64,000 nt of DNA, taken from positions 62,001 to 126,000 of the forward strand of contig JBBRBO010000001.1 of the NCBI GenBank assembly GCA_038205805.1, in the 5' to 3' direction. The translations under genes were made by a program, and so were the position numbers. The notes beneath the pieces were generated by a model, which did no database searches, was not told where the DNA came from, and worked only from the letters and a program-made list of their open reading frames with translations. Positions 15,791-25,821 of this stretch are shown here, in pieces. Source of the stretch: JBBSBY01 sp038205805. Lineage in GTDB: Bacteria; Desulfobacterota; Desulfomonilia; Desulfomonilales; Desulfomonilaceae. The first letter of the stretch is position 1. Every line of letters starts with the position of its first letter.

Positions 15791-17759
15791 GAAAAAGGCT
15801 CCAAAGACCATCAATTGGGTAGCTTTTAGAATTGCGGTGGTGGCCTGCCTATTCGCCGTGAGCGCTGTGCTTCTGGTGATGCGGGCGTACACCCTGCAGG
15901 TCACTGATTCGGACATGTTGCAGAAAAGGGCGGAAAAGCAGCGCAATAGGGTCATCCATCTGGAAGCTCGACGCGGCGCTATTATAGATAGATCAGGGGA
16001 TCCCATTGCGGTCAGCCTCGAAGTGAACAGCATTTACGCAAAGCCCAAGCGTGCCGTGAACAAGAAAGAGACGTCACGCATCCTATCGGAGATCCTCGAA
16101 ATAGACGCACAGGAGATCTACAAGAAACTCACTGAGGACAAGACCTTTGTGTGGATTCAACGACGCATTTCGCCCGCGGTGGCGGAAAAGGTCAGAAAAG
16201 CGGATCTGCCGGGGATTATGATAGGCGCCGAATATCAGAGGTTTTATCCCCTCAAGAGCTTCGCCTCTCATGTGGTCGGCTTTGCGGGATTGGATTCCAG
16301 CGGTCTTGAAGGGCTGGAGCTCTTTTACGACGACGATCTCAAGGTGGATCCTATCCCCGTCACGGCTCAGCGCGACGCTTTGGGTCGGCCGGTGATGTTC
16401 GCTGCTTTAGGGCAAGATCCCAAGCGGCGTGATCTCCACATTACCCTGGACCGCAACATCCAATATGTCGCGGAGAAAGAGCTTGAGGAAGCGGTAGAGG
16501 CTCACAGGGCGAAAAGCGGAACCGTAGTGGTCATGGACGCCGATTCCGGTGAGATTTTGGCCCTGGCAGTGCGGCCATCATACAACCTGAACGTCTTTCA
16601 TAAGGTCCCTGCCGATGTGCGAAGAAACAGAGCCGTCGCCGATACCTTCGAGCCTGGGTCCACATTCAAGGTGTTTCTTGCGGCCTCGGCCATCGAACTG
16701 GGCCTGACGGGGCCTGGTGAAACGTACGACTGTCACAATGGAGTCTTGCGCTACAACGGCGCGGAAATCCACGATGTTGCGCGATACAAAAACCTGTCCT
16801 TCGAGGATGTAATCGTGCATTCGAGCAACATCGGAGCGGTGAGAATCTCCGATAAGCTCAAGAAAACCGAATTTTATCGTATGCTGACCGGCTTCGGCTT
16901 CGGCGCCTACTCAGGAATAGATCTTCCCGGTGAGCGCCTTGGGACGTTGTCTCCGCCGAGCAAATGGTCGGTGCTGAGTAAGGCGAATATCGCCTTCGGA
17001 CAAGGTATCTCGGTGAACGCGGTTCAACTCACTGCGGCCTTTGCAGCGGCGGTGAACGGAGGGCTCTTTCACAAACCGCATCTCATGAAGAGTATGACGA
17101 ACGCATACGGCGAAGTGGTGCTTGACAACGTATACAATATCCCTCGCAGGGTGATACGGGAATCCACATCCGAGGAACTCGTGAAGATCCTTCGCGAAGT
17201 GGTGTCTCGCGGGACCGGTCGTGCGGCGGCCATACCCGGCGCGGACGTAATAGGGAAAACAGGGACGGCTCAGAAGGCCGAACCCACAGGGGGATACTCT
17301 CAGGATCGGTATGTGGCCTCGTTCATAGGCGCCGTCCTCAGCGTCAAGCCCAGGATAGTCATCTTCGTGATGCTGGATGAGCCTTCGGGCAAGATTCGGC
17401 AGGGCGGCAAGGCTGCCGCGCCGGTCTTCAGACGAATCGGGGAGGCCGTCATCGCCTCATGTGGGCGAAAACCCACGGACATCGAAAGTATTCTTGCTAT
17501 GGCCGGCGGCCCTGCTAAAAAGTCGCCCGCCGTGCACATCAAGGCCGTGAACGTGCGCAAGGGGCCTACTCCCGGTGAGTGGATTGTGCCCGATCTTAAA
17601 GGTCTGGATATTCGACAAGTTATGGAAGTATGCGGTAAGATGAAGTGCGACCCCACATTCAACGGCATAGGATTTGTGGTGACTCAAGAACCGAGGGCCG
17701 GCGACATCCTGAAGGAAGGCGCTCCCATGAGCGTGTCCTTTGAGGGGCAAGCCTCATGA
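15780..17759 (+). CDS. ftsI: Septal peptidoglycan transpeptidase FtsI (PBP3) with PASTA domain
   Basis: A 659-residue class B penicillin-binding protein that crosslinks septal peptidoglycan. Transmembrane segment about 18-37; dimerisation domain after RRGAIIDRSGDPIA. The transpeptidase domain has all three motifs: STFK at 294-297, SSN at 348-350 and KTG at 493-495. Residues about 595-659 form one PASTA domain (IVPDLKGLDIRQVME), which is commoner in SpoVD-like or deltaproteobacterial FtsI than in enterobacteria. The start is ATG 15780, inside the ftsL end. The last codon overlaps the murE start (ATGA). Confidence 0.95.
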   Translation: MYRRKKAPKTINWVAFRIAVVACLFAVSAVLLVMRAYTLQVTDSDMLQKRAEKQRNRVIHLEARRGAIIDRSGDPIAVSLEVNSIYAKPKRAVNKKETSRILSEILEIDAQEIYKKLTEDKTFVWIQRRISPAVAEKVRKADLPGIMIGAEYQRFYPLKSFASHVVGFAGLDSSGLEGLELFYDDDLKVDPIPVTAQRDALGRPVMFAALGQDPKRRDLHITLDRNIQYVAEKELEEAVEAHRAKSGTVVVMDADSGEILALAVRPSYNLNVFHKVPADVRRNRAVADTFEPGSTFKVFLAASAIELGLTGPGETYDCHNGVLRYNGAEIHDVARYKNLSFEDVIVHSSNIGAVRISDKLKKTEFYRMLTGFGFGAYSGIDLPGERLGTLSPPSKWSVLSKANIAFGQGISVNAVQLTAAFAAAVNGGLFHKPHLMKSMTNAYGEVVLDNVYNIPRRVIRESTSEELVKILREVVSRGTGRAAAIPGADVIGKTGTAQKAEPTGGYSQDRYVASFIGAVLSVKPRIVIFVMLDEPSGKIRQGGKAAAPVFRRIGEAVIASCGRKPTDIESILAMAGGPAKKSPAVHIKAVNVRKGPTPGEWIVPDLKGLDIRQVMEVCGKMKCDPTFNGIGFVVTQEPRAGDILKEGAPMSVSFEGQAS

Positions 17760-19270
17760 GCGCGTCAATAAAACAAATTGCGGCGCAGGCGCCCCAGTGG
17801 GCGCCGGCGGGTGATCCCGAAGCCATGGTGTCGGGGATAACCCACGACAGCCGTCGCGTCGGCCCAGGTATGATGTTCGCCGCCCTGAGAGGCGAGGTGA
17901 CGGACGGCCACTCCTTTATCGATATGGCCATACGCAATGGCGCCGCCGCTATACTCGCCGAAGAGCCGCGGCCTGTGGGTATCGACACGCCGTGGATTCA
18001 ATGCGAAGACACGCGAGCCGCCCTGGGTGTAGCTTCGGCGGCTATCTATCGCTTCCCCACCATGCAGATCAAGCTGGTGGGAGTAACGGGCACCAACGGC
18101 AAGACCACCATTTCGTATCTCCTGGAGGCGATCATTCAGGCCCACGGCGGCCGTCCGGGAGTGGTAGGGACCGTCTCATACAGATGGGCGGACCATGATA
18201 CGCCGGCGACAAATACGACTCCCGAAGCCTCGGAGCTTCAGCGCATGTTCCGAGAGATGGCGGACGACGGTGTGACCCACGCCGTGATAGAGGTTTCTTC
18301 CCACGGCCTCCACAGGCGCAGGCTCAACGGGTGCGCATTCGATATTGGTGTGTTCACCAATCTCACTCAGGATCACCTGGATTACCACGCCAATTTCGAG
18401 AGCTATTATGCGGCCAAGCGTACGCTCTTCACGGAGCTGCTGCGTGGTTCAACCAAAGGGTGGCCCATTGCGATCATCAACGTCGACGACGAGTACGGCA
18501 GCCGACTCTACGGTGAACTCACCGATGTGGAGAAGATCAGGTTCGGTGAGGGCGCGGAGTGCGAACTCCATCCCGCCGGCGTCTCCATTTCGGCGAACGG
18601 CATCCAAGGGGAAATCGTGACGCCGTTCGGTCGGGTTCAGGTGAACTCACCGCTTACGGGACGCTTCAATCTGATGAATATCATGGCCGCCGTGGCCTCC
18701 GCTCAAGAAATGGGTATCCCCATAGAGGCCATCGAAGCGGGTCTCAGCAATCTACGGCAGGCCCCCGGCCGCTTGGAGCGAGTCGAAACCCCTAAAGGCG
18801 CAGTTTTTGTAGATTACGCCCACACACCCAACGCCCTGGAGAACGTCCTCAGTGCCCTCGCCGCAATCCGGCAGGGAAGGATCATCAACGTCATGGGATG
18901 CGGTGGAGACAGGGACAGGACCAAACGCCCCCTTATGGGCAAGCAGGCGGCCGCAGGGAGCGACTTCGTGGTGATTACCTCGGATAATCCCAGGAGCGAA
19001 GATCCCCACGAAATCATTCGGCAGATTGAAGCAGGCGTCCAGGATTTCGGATACAAACCGCTTCCTTCCACGGATGACGACATGCAGGCAAACCATTATG
19101 TCTGTATACCGGACCGCAGGAAGGCCATCGGATGGGCTTTGGAGCGGCTTGCGGCAAACGACATTCTCCTGGTGGCCGGGAAAGGTCACGAAACATATCA
19201 GGAAATTGAGGGAGTGCGATACCCCTTTGACGACCGCGAAGTGATTCGCGAGGCATCGGCAAAACCGTAA
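17756..19270 (+). CDS. murE: UDP-MurNAc-tripeptide synthetase MurE (meso-DAP type)
   Basis: A 504-residue ATP-dependent ligase adding the third amino acid of the stem peptide. P-loop GVTGTNGKTTISY at about 106-118, the carbamylated-lysine region after HLDYHANFESYYAAK, and SDNPRSEDP. The DNPR motif is the known signature for meso-diaminopimelate, so the wall is of the DAP type. ATGA overlap with ftsI indicates translational coupling. Confidence 0.97.
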   Translation: MSASIKQIAAQAPQWAPAGDPEAMVSGITHDSRRVGPGMMFAALRGEVTDGHSFIDMAIRNGAAAILAEEPRPVGIDTPWIQCEDTRAALGVASAAIYRFPTMQIKLVGVTGTNGKTTISYLLEAIIQAHGGRPGVVGTVSYRWADHDTPATNTTPEASELQRMFREMADDGVTHAVIEVSSHGLHRRRLNGCAFDIGVFTNLTQDHLDYHANFESYYAAKRTLFTELLRGSTKGWPIAIINVDDEYGSRLYGELTDVEKIRFGEGAECELHPAGVSISANGIQGEIVTPFGRVQVNSPLTGRFNLMNIMAAVASAQEMGIPIEAIEAGLSNLRQAPGRLERVETPKGAVFVDYAHTPNALENVLSALAAIRQGRIINVMGCGGDRDRTKRPLMGKQAAAGSDFVVITSDNPRSEDPHEIIRQIEAGVQDFGYKPLPSTDDDMQANHYVCIPDRRKAIGWALERLAANDILLVAGKGHETYQEIEGVRYPFDDREVIREASAKP

Positions 19271-19351
19271 CCGTGTCCCCTAAATGGGCCGCCGGTTTGA
19301 AATGACGATTGTGAACCATTACGAAAAAACCAAACTCAGAAGGAGCATGGA

Positions 19352-20761
19352 ATGAGAGCGTCGGGCGGACCGTTTATCGCAGGAAAAATCGCTGAGGCGT
19401 GCGGCGCAGTAGTCGCCTCGGGTAATCCTGCGTGGTCCTTTGACGCAATATCCACCGATTCACGAGATATACGCCCCAACGACCTCTTCGTGGCCCTCAA
19501 AGGCGAAGATTTCGACGGGCACAAGTTTTTGATTCCGGCCCTGGAAGCCGGCGCCCGAGGCTGCCTTATACACCGCGATACACACAGGGTAATCTACCAA
19601 AATCTCTCCAATACTGTCCTCATCCAGGTCGAGGACACTCTCCAAGCATTGTCTGACCTTGCATCAGCCCACCGTTCAATATATCCCACCCCCCTGATCG
19701 CGGTTACAGGCTCCTCGGGCAAAACCACCGTTAAGGAGATGATTGCGGCCGTCTTACGGCGGTCGCATCGTCCCTTAGTTTCACAAGGAAATTTCAACAA
19801 CATGATCGGGTTACCCATGACGATCCTGAATCTGGGACCTGAGCATGATTGCGCGGTCGTAGAAGCCGGCATTAACCATCCCGGCGAGATGCAGTCGCTT
19901 TCCAAAGCGGCTTCCCCTGATGTGGCGGTGATCACCACCGTGGGTCCCGTTCACTTGGAAGGACTCGGCTGCGTCGAAACCGTGGCTTCGGAGAAATGGA
20001 AGATCACCACGGGTCTCAAGCCCGACGGCGTCCTGATCGCGCCGGCGGAAAACCCCCATTGCGCGCCGCTGCTGAACAGTGGAGAGCGCGTACTGTCCGT
20101 GGTCACCTTTGGCTTGACCCAAGGCGACTTTCGGGCGGAAGATCTCGAACCCGGCGAGGGGTTTTCCTTCACGTTGGTCACCGAGAGCGTTCGACGACGG
20201 ATTCATCTCAAGGTCCCTGGGAAGCACAATGTACTCAACGCCCTGGCAGCCCTGGCAGCTACGTGCCGGCTCGGCGTTCCGATAGAAGAAGCTTCGTCCG
20301 CCCTGGAAGAGTTTTCCTCCCCTAAATGGCGCATGGAAGTATTGGATCTCGCCGATGGCCGGCGCTTGATCCGTGACTGCTACAATGCAAACCCACAGTC
20401 CATGAGCGCCGCGCTCGAAACGCTCGCTCAATATGGGGCGTCCGAGGCCCTGGCGCTCCTCGGCGACATGAAAGAGTTGGGGCCGTCGGCCGCGGATCTC
20501 CACCGTGACATAGGCGCTCTAGCCGCACACTTGGGCATCGCCAAGGCGATTTTTGTGGGCGGGTTCGGCGCACCCTTCGCCGAAGGCTTTGTGCATGCGG
20601 GCGGCGCGGGCGACGCAGTGTGTGCGGTTTCCGACCACGAAGAAGCCTGGTCCCTTGTTCAACCTATCCTGAAGGAATATCGTACTATTTTAGTGAAAGG
20701 TTCTCGCTCGATGAAGATGGAAGTCCTTGCCGATAAAATCCATGAGGGAGACCGGTCGTGA
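19352..20761 (+). CDS. murF: UDP-MurNAc-tripeptide:D-Ala-D-Ala ligase MurF
   Basis: A 469-residue Mur ligase attaching D-Ala-D-Ala. P-loop AVTGSSGKTTVKEM, NFNNMIGLPMTIL, EAGINHPGEM and RLIRDCYNANPQSM (substrate-binding Asn-rich motif) are typical. The start is ATG 19352 with AAGGAG seven bases upstream. It is separated from murE by 81 bp, the first real gap in the cluster. It ends in a GTGA overlap with mraY. Confidence 0.96.
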   Translation: MRASGGPFIAGKIAEACGAVVASGNPAWSFDAISTDSRDIRPNDLFVALKGEDFDGHKFLIPALEAGARGCLIHRDTHRVIYQNLSNTVLIQVEDTLQALSDLASAHRSIYPTPLIAVTGSSGKTTVKEMIAAVLRRSHRPLVSQGNFNNMIGLPMTILNLGPEHDCAVVEAGINHPGEMQSLSKAASPDVAVITTVGPVHLEGLGCVETVASEKWKITTGLKPDGVLIAPAENPHCAPLLNSGERVLSVVTFGLTQGDFRAEDLEPGEGFSFTLVTESVRRRIHLKVPGKHNVLNALAALAATCRLGVPIEEASSALEEFSSPKWRMEVLDLADGRRLIRDCYNANPQSMSAALETLAQYGASEALALLGDMKELGPSAADLHRDIGALAAHLGIAKAIFVGGFGAPFAEGFVHAGGAGDAVCAVSDHEEAWSLVQPILKEYRTILVKGSRSMKMEVLADKIHEGDRS

Positions 20762-21834
20762 TATATCACCTTCTCTATCCGCTGGGAACCAAGTGGATTT
20801 TCTTCAACGTATTCAAATACATCACGTTCCGCGCCATTATGGCTACACTGACGGCGCTCATGATAAGTTTCATCCTGGGCAAGCCCCTTATCGATTACCT
20901 CCGGGCATTCCAGATAGGACAAATGGTTAGGGACGACGGTCCACAGAGTCACCTGAGCAAGAGCGGTACGCCGACCATGGGCGGCGTTCTCATCCTGTTT
21001 TCCTTGACATTCTCGTGCTTGCTCTGGGCGCGCCTGGACAACATATACTTCTGGCTGGCCCTGGGCGTGACCTTGGCGTACGGAGCCGTGGGTTTTCTCG
21101 ACGATTACCTGAAGATCACCCAAAGGAGCCACAAGGGTCTGAGTGGCAAGAACAAGTTGGCTCTTCAGTTTCTCGTGGGGGCCTTGGTGGGCTGTCTCCT
21201 CTATTGGGATCCCATATTCAAGACCACCCTGGCGGTGCCGTTTTTCAAGAACATCAACCCCGATCTGAAGATATTCTACATCCCGTTTGTGGCCTTGGTC
21301 ATAGCCGGGGCGTCCAATGCGGTCAATCTTACCGACGGTCTCGACGGCTTGGCCATAGCGCCCGTCATGGTTTGCGGATCCACCTACCTGGTGTTCGCCT
21401 ACATAGCGGGACACCTCAAGTTAGCCCATTACCTTCAGGTGGCGTATGTTCCGGGCGCAGGCGAACTCGTCATTGTGGTGGGCGCCATGCTCGGGGCTGG
21501 ACTGGGTTTCCTTTGGTACAACGCCTATCCCGCTGAAATCTTTATGGGAGATGTGGGTTCCTTGTCCCTCGGCGGATTACTCGGGACCGTCGCCGTCATC
21601 ACCAAACAGGAGATCCTGTTGGTCCTGGCAGGCGGTGTTTTCGTTATAGAGGCCTTGTCGGTGATCCTGCAAGTGGCTTCCTTCAAGATGACCGGCAGGC
21701 GCGTGTTCAAGATGGCGCCCATTCACCATCACTTCGAGCTGCAAGGGTGGGCCGAACCTAAGGTGATTGTGCGGTTTTGGATCATTGCCATTGTGTTTGC
21801 TTTGATGGCGCTCAGCGCATTGAAACTTCGTTGA
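20758..21834 (+). CDS. mraY: Phospho-N-acetylmuramoyl-pentapeptide transferase MraY
   Basis: A 358-residue integral membrane enzyme making lipid I. About ten transmembrane segments. The signatures are GTPTMGGVLIL, GFLDDYLKIT (catalytic Asp pair), NLTDGLDGLAI and IHHHFELQGW. GTG start overlapping the murF stop. The adjacent downstream gene is expected to be murD but is not. Confidence 0.97.
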   Translation: MIYHLLYPLGTKWIFFNVFKYITFRAIMATLTALMISFILGKPLIDYLRAFQIGQMVRDDGPQSHLSKSGTPTMGGVLILFSLTFSCLLWARLDNIYFWLALGVTLAYGAVGFLDDYLKITQRSHKGLSGKNKLALQFLVGALVGCLLYWDPIFKTTLAVPFFKNINPDLKIFYIPFVALVIAGASNAVNLTDGLDGLAIAPVMVCGSTYLVFAYIAGHLKLAHYLQVAYVPGAGELVIVVGAMLGAGLGFLWYNAYPAEIFMGDVGSLSLGGLLGTVAVITKQEILLVLAGGVFVIEALSVILQVASFKMTGRRVFKMAPIHHHFELQGWAEPKVIVRFWIIAIVFALMALSALKLR

Positions 21835-21843
21835 GAGGGGAAC

Positions 21844-22125
21844 ATGAACGAACAGCTCAAGGAGATTCACCGAAACAAGACTCCCTCCGGATGCCGCTTT
21901 CAAGCAAAAAGTATTCTCTGGATGAGATCACGCCACGCATTGAGAATAGGGGTCCGGCCGTGCTCGGTCCTGTCCACCGCCCAACCAAAACGCCCGTGCT
22001 GCGGCCGTCTTCCCGGTAAATTCCCCACTACGGAGGTGTATACGTGCCCGTCGTTCCGGAGGCTATGCGGTAGACGCCGCACATATTCGGTCACCTTGAG
22101 CGCCGGTAATGGAGTCTACGCTTGA
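21844..22125 (+). CDS. Small ORF at the usual murD position, doubtful
   Basis: A 93-residue frame, MNEQLKEIHRNK..., preceded by GAGAGGGG nine bases before the ATG. It ends in a TTGA overlap with the ftsW start. The composition is Arg- and Cys-rich after residue 30 and resembles no family I know, so it may be a decayed or frame-shifted remnant. A second frame here encodes SSKKYSLDEITPRIENR, which looks more protein-like. It could also be an untranslated leader for ftsW. Confidence 0.25.
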   Translation: MNEQLKEIHRNKTPSGCRFQAKSILWMRSRHALRIGVRPCSVLSTAQPKRPCCGRLPGKFPTTEVYTCPSFRRLCGRRRTYSVTLSAGNGVYA

Positions 22126-23348
22126 AAATCCCGACGCACATAGAGTTCCGGGCCGGGGATGACATCCCCATCACGGCTCCCACAGCGTCGAAAGCCGGGG
22201 CCGAGACCTACGTCGGAGCCGTTCCCGCAAAGACGGCCTTGGGCCTGGACCCGCTCATGCTGACTATTGTGCTGCTGATACTGACCATCGGTATCGTGAT
22301 GGTGACCTCCGCCGGCTATATCATTGCCGTAGCCAAATATAGCGACGGCTTCTATTTCACGAAGAAGCAGGGTTTCGCAATGGCCGCGGGGCTGTGCGTC
22401 ATGTATGTGTTCTCGCTCATTAACCCGGACGTCTGGCGAAGAGCCTGTATGCCGCTTATGGCAACCGGGCTCATTTGCCTCCTCCTTGTCTTCATACCGG
22501 GTATCGGCGTTGAAATGGGCGGCTCGAACCGGTGGATCCGTTTGCCGTTTGGGTTCTTTCTTCAGCCGTCGGAGTTTACTAAATATACCTTGATCATGTT
22601 CATAGCGGGCTCTCTCGCCAAAAAAGGCGAGGGCGTACGGGCGTTTACCACGGGTTTCTTGCCCCACGTGATCGTCATGGGAGTGGTGGTCTTCTTTATC
22701 CTCATGCAGCCGGACTTCGGCACGGCTGTTATACTTACCATGGTCGGCTTCCTCATGATGTTTGTCGCAGGGGTGAGACTGCGGCATCTCTTCGGGAGCC
22801 TTGTCCTGTGTATCCCATTTGTGATTCACTTGGCCACCAGCGCCCAATATAGGCTCTCACGGCTCAAGACCTTTCTCGATCCCTGGGGCGATCCTCTGAA
22901 CTCCGGGTTCCAGATCATCCAGAGCTTGGTCGCGTTCGGCTGCGGCGGCGCATGGGGCGTAGGCGTGGGCAAGGGCATACAGAAGCTCTATTATTTGCCC
23001 CAACCCCATACGGACTTTATCTTTGCAGTGGTGGGAGAAGAGTTGGGGCTTTTCGGGGTGTTGCTCCTCATCATACTGTTTTATCTCTTTATCTGTCGGG
23101 GATTGACGGTGGCCATCCGAGCGGCTGATCCCTTCCAGCGGTATTTGGCCTTCGGTATTACCGGGCTCATCGGACTTCAGGCTATGGTGAATATGGCGGT
23201 TTCCATGGGGATGTTGCCGACAAAGGGATTGCCTCTGCCGCTGGTGTCCTTGGGCGGCACATCATTGGTGATGAACCTCGCGGGCATAGGTATCCTCATG
23301 GCGATTACACGGACGGCCCAAACTGCCGGCAGGGAGATCAAGCCATGA
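22122..23348 (+). CDS. ftsW: Septal peptidoglycan glycosyltransferase FtsW
   Basis: A 408-residue SEDS-family polymerase using lipid II, working with FtsI. A soluble Ala/Thr-rich N-terminus of about 45 residues precedes about ten transmembrane segments. Signatures: GGSNRWIRLPFGFFLQPSEF, MQPDFGTAVI, GVGVGKGIQKLYYLPQPHTD and LPLVSLGGTSLV. The start is TTG 22122 with GGAG upstream. The ATGA overlap at its end couples it to murG. Confidence 0.96.
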   Translation: MKIPTHIEFRAGDDIPITAPTASKAGAETYVGAVPAKTALGLDPLMLTIVLLILTIGIVMVTSAGYIIAVAKYSDGFYFTKKQGFAMAAGLCVMYVFSLINPDVWRRACMPLMATGLICLLLVFIPGIGVEMGGSNRWIRLPFGFFLQPSEFTKYTLIMFIAGSLAKKGEGVRAFTTGFLPHVIVMGVVVFFILMQPDFGTAVILTMVGFLMMFVAGVRLRHLFGSLVLCIPFVIHLATSAQYRLSRLKTFLDPWGDPLNSGFQIIQSLVAFGCGGAWGVGVGKGIQKLYYLPQPHTDFIFAVVGEELGLFGVLLLIILFYLFICRGLTVAIRAADPFQRYLAFGITGLIGLQAMVNMAVSMGMLPTKGLPLPLVSLGGTSLVMNLAGIGILMAITRTAQTAGREIKP

Positions 23349-24424
23349 GATTGCTCATCGCCGGCGGCGGAACAGGTGGGCATCTGTTCCCGGCCTTGGC
23401 CGTAGCGAGAGCAGTCATGCGGGAGGCGCCGAACTCAAGTGTGCTCTTTGTGGGGACACGACACGGCCTCGAAGCGGAAATCATGCCCAAAACGGAATTT
23501 CCTATCGACTTTGTGAAGGTCCGCGGCTTGCGTGGGACGGGCTTGCTCAACACCATGGCCGGAATGAAGGAACTTCCCGTGAGTCTGGCGCAATCCGGCA
23601 AGATCATACGACGCTTCCGACCGGACTTCGCACTGGGAGTCGGTGGCTACGCTTCAGGACCAGCTTTGGCTGCGGCGAACCTGTTGCGGGTTCCCACGGG
23701 CATTCAGGAGCAAAATTCCGTTATGGGGACCACCAATCGCATACTGAGCCGGTTTGTGGACCGAATCTTCACCTCGTGGCCCAACACGGAACCTGAACCC
23801 CCGGCCGGCGCGACGCGATACCTGGGGAATCCCATACGAGAAGACCTCATGACAGTCCGGCCCGCCCAGCCGCACGTGGCGTTTCATCTCCTGATCTTCG
23901 GGGGTTCCAGAGGCGCACGGAGCGTCAACGAGGCAATGGCGGAAAACGTCGGCGCACTGGTGGCGTTGAGAGACCGTGTAAAGATAATGCACCAGACGGG
24001 CAAGGGCGTCGCGGCCGAAATGGCGGACACATACCGCAAGATCGGCATAGACGCGGACGTGCGGGAATTCATCACGGATATGGCGGCCGCATATCGTTGG
24101 GCGGATCTCGTGGTGTGTAGGAGCGGCGCGAGTTCACTCGCGGAACTGACGGCCTTGGGCAAACCCGCGGTCGTCTCACCGTACCCGTACGCCATCGGCG
24201 ATCATCAGTTTAAGAACGCAAAGACCCTCGAGGCAGCGGGCGCCGTGCGCATCGTACCCGACAACCAACTCAAACACGGCGCGCTTATGGAACAAATCCT
24301 CAGCCTCATTGACGACGCGGAGGCCTTGATCGCAATGGCTGAAAACGCCCGAGCGCTGGGAAAACCCTCAGCCGCACGTGATATTGCCCGAGAAATACTA
24401 CAGTTTCAAAGGAGTTCCAGGTGA
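23345..24424 (+). CDS. murG: UDP-GlcNAc transferase MurG
   Basis: A 359-residue GT-B enzyme converting lipid I to lipid II at the inner membrane face. The N-terminal glycine loop GGGTGGHLFPALAVA, FALGVGGYASGPA, QEQNSVMGTTNR and, in the C-terminal half, FGGSRGARSVNEA and VCRSGASSLAELTALGKP are diagnostic. It overlaps ftsW and murC by 4 bp each. Confidence 0.97.
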   Translation: MRLLIAGGGTGGHLFPALAVARAVMREAPNSSVLFVGTRHGLEAEIMPKTEFPIDFVKVRGLRGTGLLNTMAGMKELPVSLAQSGKIIRRFRPDFALGVGGYASGPALAAANLLRVPTGIQEQNSVMGTTNRILSRFVDRIFTSWPNTEPEPPAGATRYLGNPIREDLMTVRPAQPHVAFHLLIFGGSRGARSVNEAMAENVGALVALRDRVKIMHQTGKGVAAEMADTYRKIGIDADVREFITDMAAAYRWADLVVCRSGASSLAELTALGKPAVVSPYPYAIGDHQFKNAKTLEAAGAVRIVPDNQLKHGALMEQILSLIDDAEALIAMAENARALGKPSAARDIAREILQFQRSSR

Positions 24425-25821
24425 TCGGCGCCCTATTCAAGAAAGTAAAGGATGTCCACTTTGTGGGCATTGGCGGCGTGGGAATGAGCGGCATTGCGGA
24501 AATCCTGCTCGCCCTGGGATTTCGGGTCACCGGCTCCGATATGAAGTCCTCACCCACCACACAACGCCTGGAATCCCTTGGCGCCGTCATCTGGACCGGC
24601 CATGACGCTTCTCATGTGGAGAAAGCGGACGTGGTCGTGTTCTCCTCAGCTATTCGGAGCGACAACCCGGAGCTGCAAACCGCGCGGGACAAGCTGATCC
24701 CGGTCATCCCCAGGGCGGAAATGCTGGCGGAACTCATGCGGATGCAGACGTCCATAGCCGTAGCCGGTATGCACGGGAAGACCACCACCACGTCCATTGT
24801 GTCTTGGATTCTCTCTCAAGCGGGGCTTGATCCCACGGTGCTCATCGGCGGAAAGCTGGACCACCTGGGCGGCGGCGCGAAGCTCGGACAGACGGACCTC
24901 CTTGTGGCTGAAGCGGACGAGTCGGACCGGTCTTTTCTCAAGCTGTTCCCCACTGTGGCCCTCGTCACCAACATGGACCAGGAGCACATGGATTGCTACG
25001 GCTCCATTCAGGACATACGGGGCGCATTCCTGGAGTTCATCAACAAACTGCCGTTCTACGGCTACGCCGTGCTCTGCCTTGACGACCCTGAAGTGCGCAT
25101 GATCATCCCCGAGATCACTAAACGCTTCATCACCTACGGCTTTTCGCCCCAGGCTACGTTTCACGGCCGAAAACCCATGTATGAACACGGGTTCTCGAGT
25201 TGCTCGGTGTTCAAGAACGGTGAGCCGCTGGGGGAAATTCGTGTGCCCATGCCTGGGACGCACAATCTTGTGAACGCCCTTGGGGCGCTGGCCGTCACGG
25301 ACATCTTTGATGTGCATTTCGAGACCGCTCGCGCGGCCCTGAACACCTTCCCAGGAGTTCAAAGACGCTTCACCACGCGAGGACACGCTGCCGGCGTTAC
25401 GGTGATCGACGATTACGGTCACCATCCTGCGGAAATTCGCGCGGTTATCGAGGCGGCTAAGCAAATTGCGCCGGCCAGGATTGCGGTTCTGTTTCAACCT
25501 CACCGGTACAGCAGGACTCAGTGTCTCTATGACGAATTCACCACCTGTTTCCATGACTGTGACCTGCTCTACGTTCTGGACATCTACGCTGCGAGCGAAC
25601 AACCCATCGAAGGCGTTACTGCGAAGAATCTGGTCCAGGGGATACAAAGTCGCGGCCACATGAACGTGCGGTTCTTGGAAGACAAAACCCAAGTTGCCCG
25701 AACCGTCGCCGCGGAACTCGAACCCGGCGACATGTTAATCACTATGGGCGCCGGCGATGTGACCCATTACGGCCCCGCAATTATCGAGAAGCTCAAGCTG
25801 AAGGAGAGCGGAGGTTCGTGA
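24421..25821 (+). CDS. murC: UDP-N-acetylmuramate:L-alanine ligase MurC
   Basis: A 466-residue ligase adding L-Ala to UDP-MurNAc. Rossmann-type N-terminus HFVGIGGVGMSGIAEILL, P-loop AVAGMHGKTTTTS, EADESDRSFL and the C-terminal DDYGHHPAEIRAVI and FQPHRYSRT. GTG start overlapping murG; its end overlaps murB (GTGA). Confidence 0.97.
   Translation: MIGALFKKVKDVHFVGIGGVGMSGIAEILLALGFRVTGSDMKSSPTTQRLESLGAVIWTGHDASHVEKADVVVFSSAIRSDNPELQTARDKLIPVIPRAEMLAELMRMQTSIAVAGMHGKTTTTSIVSWILSQAGLDPTVLIGGKLDHLGGGAKLGQTDLLVAEADESDRSFLKLFPTVALVTNMDQEHMDCYGSIQDIRGAFLEFINKLPFYGYAVLCLDDPEVRMIIPEITKRFITYGFSPQATFHGRKPMYEHGFSSCSVFKNGEPLGEIRVPMPGTHNLVNALGALAVTDIFDVHFETARAALNTFPGVQRRFTTRGHAAGVTVIDDYGHHPAEIRAVIEAAKQIAPARIAVLFQPHRYSRTQCLYDEFTTCFHDCDLLYVLDIYAASEQPIEGVTAKNLVQGIQSRGHMNVRFLEDKTQVARTVAAELEPGDMLITMGAGDVTHYGPAIIEKLKLKESGGS

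Noticed and set aside
21844..22125. Possible real protein replacing murD
   Set aside because: Ribosome site and overlap with ftsW are suggestive, but the Arg/Cys-rich sequence looks like shadow coding; kept only as a low-confidence feature.
24646..25692. 348-residue minus-strand frame
   Set aside because: Antisense shadow of murC, with His/Arg-rich composition.
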